Shown piece after piece: positions 60,539 to 64,000 of a DNA stretch of 64,000 nucleotides. The stretch's first letter is position 1; each line of letters starts with the position of its first letter. The stretch lies in NCBI RefSeq assembly GCF_964355755.1, contig NC_092674.1, positions 7,941,001 to 8,005,000 on the forward strand. The letters run 5' to 3'. This DNA is from Antedon mediterranea (lineage: Eukaryota; Echinodermata; Crinoidea; Comatulida; Antedonidae). Below the pieces are notes generated by a model. It searched no databases, was not told where the DNA came from, and worked only from the letters and a program-made list of their open reading frames with translations. Position numbers and translations under genes: made by a program.

Positions 60539-62068
60539 TGTCCGGTTTGGAGTATTCAATCAACTAGCCTATTCAATTTCTGATGACTCAAAACTCAACT
60601 TAACTTCAGGTATTTTAAGTCCCACGCTTAATCAACGTTTTAATGTTACTAACAACATATGAAAATACAATTATTTTTAGGTCATAAAAATAACAATTAC
60701 TCCTTAAAATTATAAATAAAGTAATAAATAATAATAATTCAATGCAAATAATGGTAGTAGGCCTAGTGGTAACAAAAGAGATTTCTTAAAATAGTAACTA
60801 TTGAATGCTGTTGGTGTTGACTGTATTCAGTTTTTTTTTCAGTGAAAAACATGATGGTACAAATGGAAAAAAGGTCTAGAAGAGAGGAAAATAACAAGAT
60901 GAAGGAGCAGAAAATATATGGTTGAATATATGACTAAAATCATACCTTACATTAAAACAATCAATTAAATTAATATTTTATATTACAATAAAGGATGAAA
61001 TCAATGGTAGGAAATGTAATGAGGCCAGTCAAACTAATAACATATAGTATTGAAATAGAGTAAATGTAAAATAAAGAGGTAATTTAGGTGGAAAAATGAT
61101 AATTAAAAAAAATGCTAGTACTACAAGTAAAAATGTTTATTCACATATTTTTTTTATTAATTATATTTTCAGCCTCTGCTATGATTAGTACCAAGTATTG
61201 TTGCTTTCAACAAGTCTTACTTCACAATTTGATGTCTTTTAAAGGTAATTTGTCATCTCAATATTGCTTTACGCTTTAAACCAAAAGATAATAGTAATAA
61301 TTGTAGCAGTACAATTAGAAATTAAATTTACATTACATTTATCAAACAAAATGTCTAATGTGATTAGTTGACAACACGATTACAAAAGACAGTAAAAAAG
61401 TAGTTAATTTGAAATGCCCAAATTCAATTTAGCTTTCCCTTCTCCATCAGCTGTTCTTGTTTGGGTACATTGTTTAAAATCACAATATATGATACACAAA
61501 AATACAGTCTGTTTAGGTCATAAAAATGAATAATGCACTAAAAATGTTATTAGTTTTATTAGTACTGTATACTAATGACTGAATATAATGGTTTTTTTTT
61601 AAACAGTGATAATGGATAAGAAAGAGGATAATCTAGAAGTGGAAGTGGAAACAAGATGAATAATACATTTAGGAAGAAAAAAAAAGGAGATGGTTGAATA
61701 TAACTAATAGTCTTATTTTCATACACATTAATTCATGTTAAAACAAGATGACCATTAAACAATTTTAAGCCCAATTAAATACAACAAAGCACCCAAGTCA
61801 ATGACTAGAAATGTAATTTAACAGGTTTCTTAAATTAATTCTAAAGCCAATACAAAGCAAATACATTTACAATTAAAAATGAAGCGAGAAAAGTGTAATG
61901 TAACACATCTGAGAATTGTTAGTAAAGTATTACATTTCAAACCCAAAATTAAAACTTTTTTTTAGACAACTTCTAATGTTATTAAAATGTGCTTTTTCAA
62001 TTTTTTTTTCAGTTACTGCTGTGGTTTTAGACATCCTCCACTTCACATACAAGTTAATGGCTTATTAA
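60539..62068 (+). other. Second and third copies of the small exon-like blocks
   Basis: Exon a copy 60539-60609 (in-frame TAG, length not a multiple of three). Exon b copy 60843-60920 (open, MVQMEKRSRREENNKMKEQ). A further phase-1 segment 61173-61244 (open, 72 bases). Then 61607-61659 (ends TGA). Exon c copy 62013-62068 (VTAVVLDILHFTYKLMAY). The blocks between them (for example 59093-59330 and 61722-61960) are duplicated too. Confidence 0.4.
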
Positions 62069-62199
62069 TAATTAAGGTAATCAGTAAACTCATTATAAAT
62101 GTTTTGCTTTAATTTACTAACAATGTTTCATTTATCTACTAACCATACATAAACACACTAACACACCAACATACACAAAACACCTTTTAGAATAGCTTG

Positions 62200-64000
62200 T
62201 ATTTAATGTAGAACAAATTAAATCTTCTTGTACTAGACTAAAGTTAAACACAGAAATGCAGTCAGTTTAGTTAATTACTGTAGGGAAAAATTAAAAACAG
62301 CAATACAGTTCAGTTAGTTGTTGTAGGACAAAATTAAACTAAGGAATACAGTTTAGTTTAGTTATTTACTGTAGGGAAAAATTAGAAGCAGCAATGTAGT
62401 TTAGTTGGTTGTAGAACATATTTAAACAGGGGAATACAGTTCAGTTTAGTTATTTTCTGTATAGGAAAACAATTAAAAACATCAATTCAGTTTAGTATAG
62501 TTTAGTTAATTGTACTGTAGGACAAATTTAAACACAGCAATGGAATTTAGTTGGTTGTGAAACAAAAGTGAACATAGTTTAGTTTGGTTAATTGTTGTAG
62601 GACAAATGTAGACACAACAATTCAGTTTAGTTTAGTTGGTTGTAGAACAAAATTAAACACAGCAATTCAATTTATCTATTGAACAACCCAATAATACAGG
62701 ACATTCAAGTAGTTAGACATGTGTAGGGGTACAGTTATTATATAACCTATTTAGGAGTACATATATTTGACAACTCTAAAATTATAATTGGTTGAGAAAT
62801 CATCTATTGAACAACCCAATAGCCATTCAAGTAGTTAGACATGTTTAAGAGTACAGTTATTATAGAACACAATTAAGAGTAATTATTTTAAAAAAATCTG
62901 AAAGTATAATTGGTTGAGAAATCATCTATTGAAGAACTCAATAATACAGAACATTCAAGTAGTTAGACATGTGTAGGGGTACAGTTATTATAGAGCACAA
63001 TTAAGAGTACATATTTTAGACAAATCTAACAGTACTATTTGTTGAAAAATCATCTATTGAACAACCCAATAATACAGGACATTCAAGTAGTTAGACATGT
63101 GTAGGGGTACAGTTATTATAGAACACAATTAAGAGTAAATTGTAGTTTTTATCAATTGGTTGTAGAAGAAATTTAAACACAGCAATGCAGTTCAGGTTAG
63201 TTAGTTGTAGGTGAAATTTAAACACAGCAATGCAGTTCAGGTTAGTTAGTTGTAGGTGAAATTTAAACACAGCAATACAGTTCAGTTTAGTTAGTTGTTT
63301 AGGGCAAAATAAACAGCAAATCTAACAGTGTAATTGGTTGAGAAATCATCTATTGAACAACTCAATAATACAGAACATTCAGGTAGTTAGACATGTCTGG
63401 GGGGACAATTATTATAGAACACAATTAAGAGTAAATTGTAGTTTTTATCAATTGGTTGTAGAAGAAATTTAAACACAGCAATGCAGTTCAGGTTAGTTAG
63501 TTGTTTAGGGCAAAATTAAACACAGGATTGCAGTTCAGTTTAGTTAGTTGTAGAAGAAATATAAACACAGCAATGCAGTTCAGTTTAGTTAGTTGTTTAG
63601 GGCAAAATTAAACACAGGATTGCAGTTCAGTTTAGTTGGAATTGTAGGTGGAATATAAACACAGCAATACAGTTCAGTTTAGTTAGTTGTTTAAGGCAAA
63701 ATAAAACAACAAATCTAACAGTGTAATTGGTTGAGAAATCATCTATTGAACAACTCAATAATACAGAACATTCAAGTAGTTAGACATGTGTAGGGGTACA
63801 GTTATTTTAGAACACAATTAAGAGTACATTGTAGTTTGATCTATTGGTTGTAGGATAAATTTAAACACAGCAATGCAGTTCAGTTTAGTTAGTTGTTTAG
63901 GCAAAATAAAACAACAAATCTAACAGTGTAATTGGTTGAGAAATCATCTATTGAACAACTCAATAATACAGGACATTCAAGTAGTTAGACATGTCTGGGG
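62200..64000. repeat. Interspersed short-unit repeats, second block, runs off window
   Basis: The same two units as at 59.6-60.4 kb, with the ~120-bp unit near 62690, 62790, 62912, 63037, 63337, 63729 and 63935, and the ~45-bp unit between them. No coding sequence. The array continues beyond 64000. Confidence 0.85.

Noticed and set aside
55894-64000. EGF, FN3 or TM exons continuing unit E2
   Set aside because: Reading the plus strand I found none of the conserved words (for example the GGVCDDKTG or PPDPVGC codons); they may lie beyond the window or be lost.

Overview
The window is AT-rich animal DNA: genes are split into many short exons with GT-AG introns and are embedded in MITEs, LINE stubs, minisatellites and microsatellites. 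The frequent AGGCCTA motif and the gene content suggest an invertebrate deuterostome, most likely an echinoderm. That assignment is inference and no species is named. I saw no rRNA, tRNA, CRISPR array or bacterial-type operon.

About 50 kb is a tandem array of one receptor family. Every copy is built as signal-peptide exon, a ~126-residue N-terminal domain, an Ig-like domain, four EGF-like domains, three FN3 domains (the middle one split over two exons), a transmembrane (TM) exon and a cytoplasmic tail. EGF spacing, the CPPDPVGC motif and the FN3 repeats resemble the ectodomain of Tie/angiopoietin receptors, but no kinase domain is present. Units A (10040 to 1042) and B (22244 to 15694) are minus-strand, 13-exon genes. 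My exon models give exact open frames of 820 and 822 codons. Their short tails carry an ITAM-like YxxL-x8-YxxI motif plus YxN/YxxP sites. Units C (35555 to 24092) and D (50799 to 39303) are minus-strand, 19-exon genes of about 1,173 codons. Their long tyrosine-rich tail runs into one protein tyrosine phosphatase (PTP) domain that resembles the membrane-distal D2 type: WPE instead of WPD, but with the C-x5-R motif intact.

Unit C carries a 1-base frameshift in exon 2 as assembled. Unit D has three in-frame stops and looks like a pseudogene. C and D are almost identical over their membrane-proximal and cytoplasmic halves and clearly more diverged on both sides, which suggests recent homogenisation. 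Debris lies between units: a collapsed unit at 12.4-12.7 kb and an orphan signal-peptide exon at 37.3 kb. Beyond 52.9 kb the array is inverted: E1 (broken) and E2 (open) lie on the plus strand and show only the first three exons.

From 56 to 64 kb no receptor exon was recognised. This part holds an AT-rich stretch, an AGGCCTA-rich block, and duplicated blocks with small phase-1 exon-like segments. These segments could give E2 a different 3' end. A minisatellite-like array then runs off the window end. Mobile DNA includes foldback elements with TCGG arrays, a 1.54-kb TTAA-flanked element present in C but absent at the matching site of D, several MITEs and LINE 3' ends.

Taken together, the locus looks like a rapidly evolving receptor array in which one Tie-like ectodomain is attached either to an ITAM-type tail or to a phosphatase tail. 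This recalls paired activating and inhibitory immune receptors. That functional reading is inference; the domain and motif content is read from the sequence.
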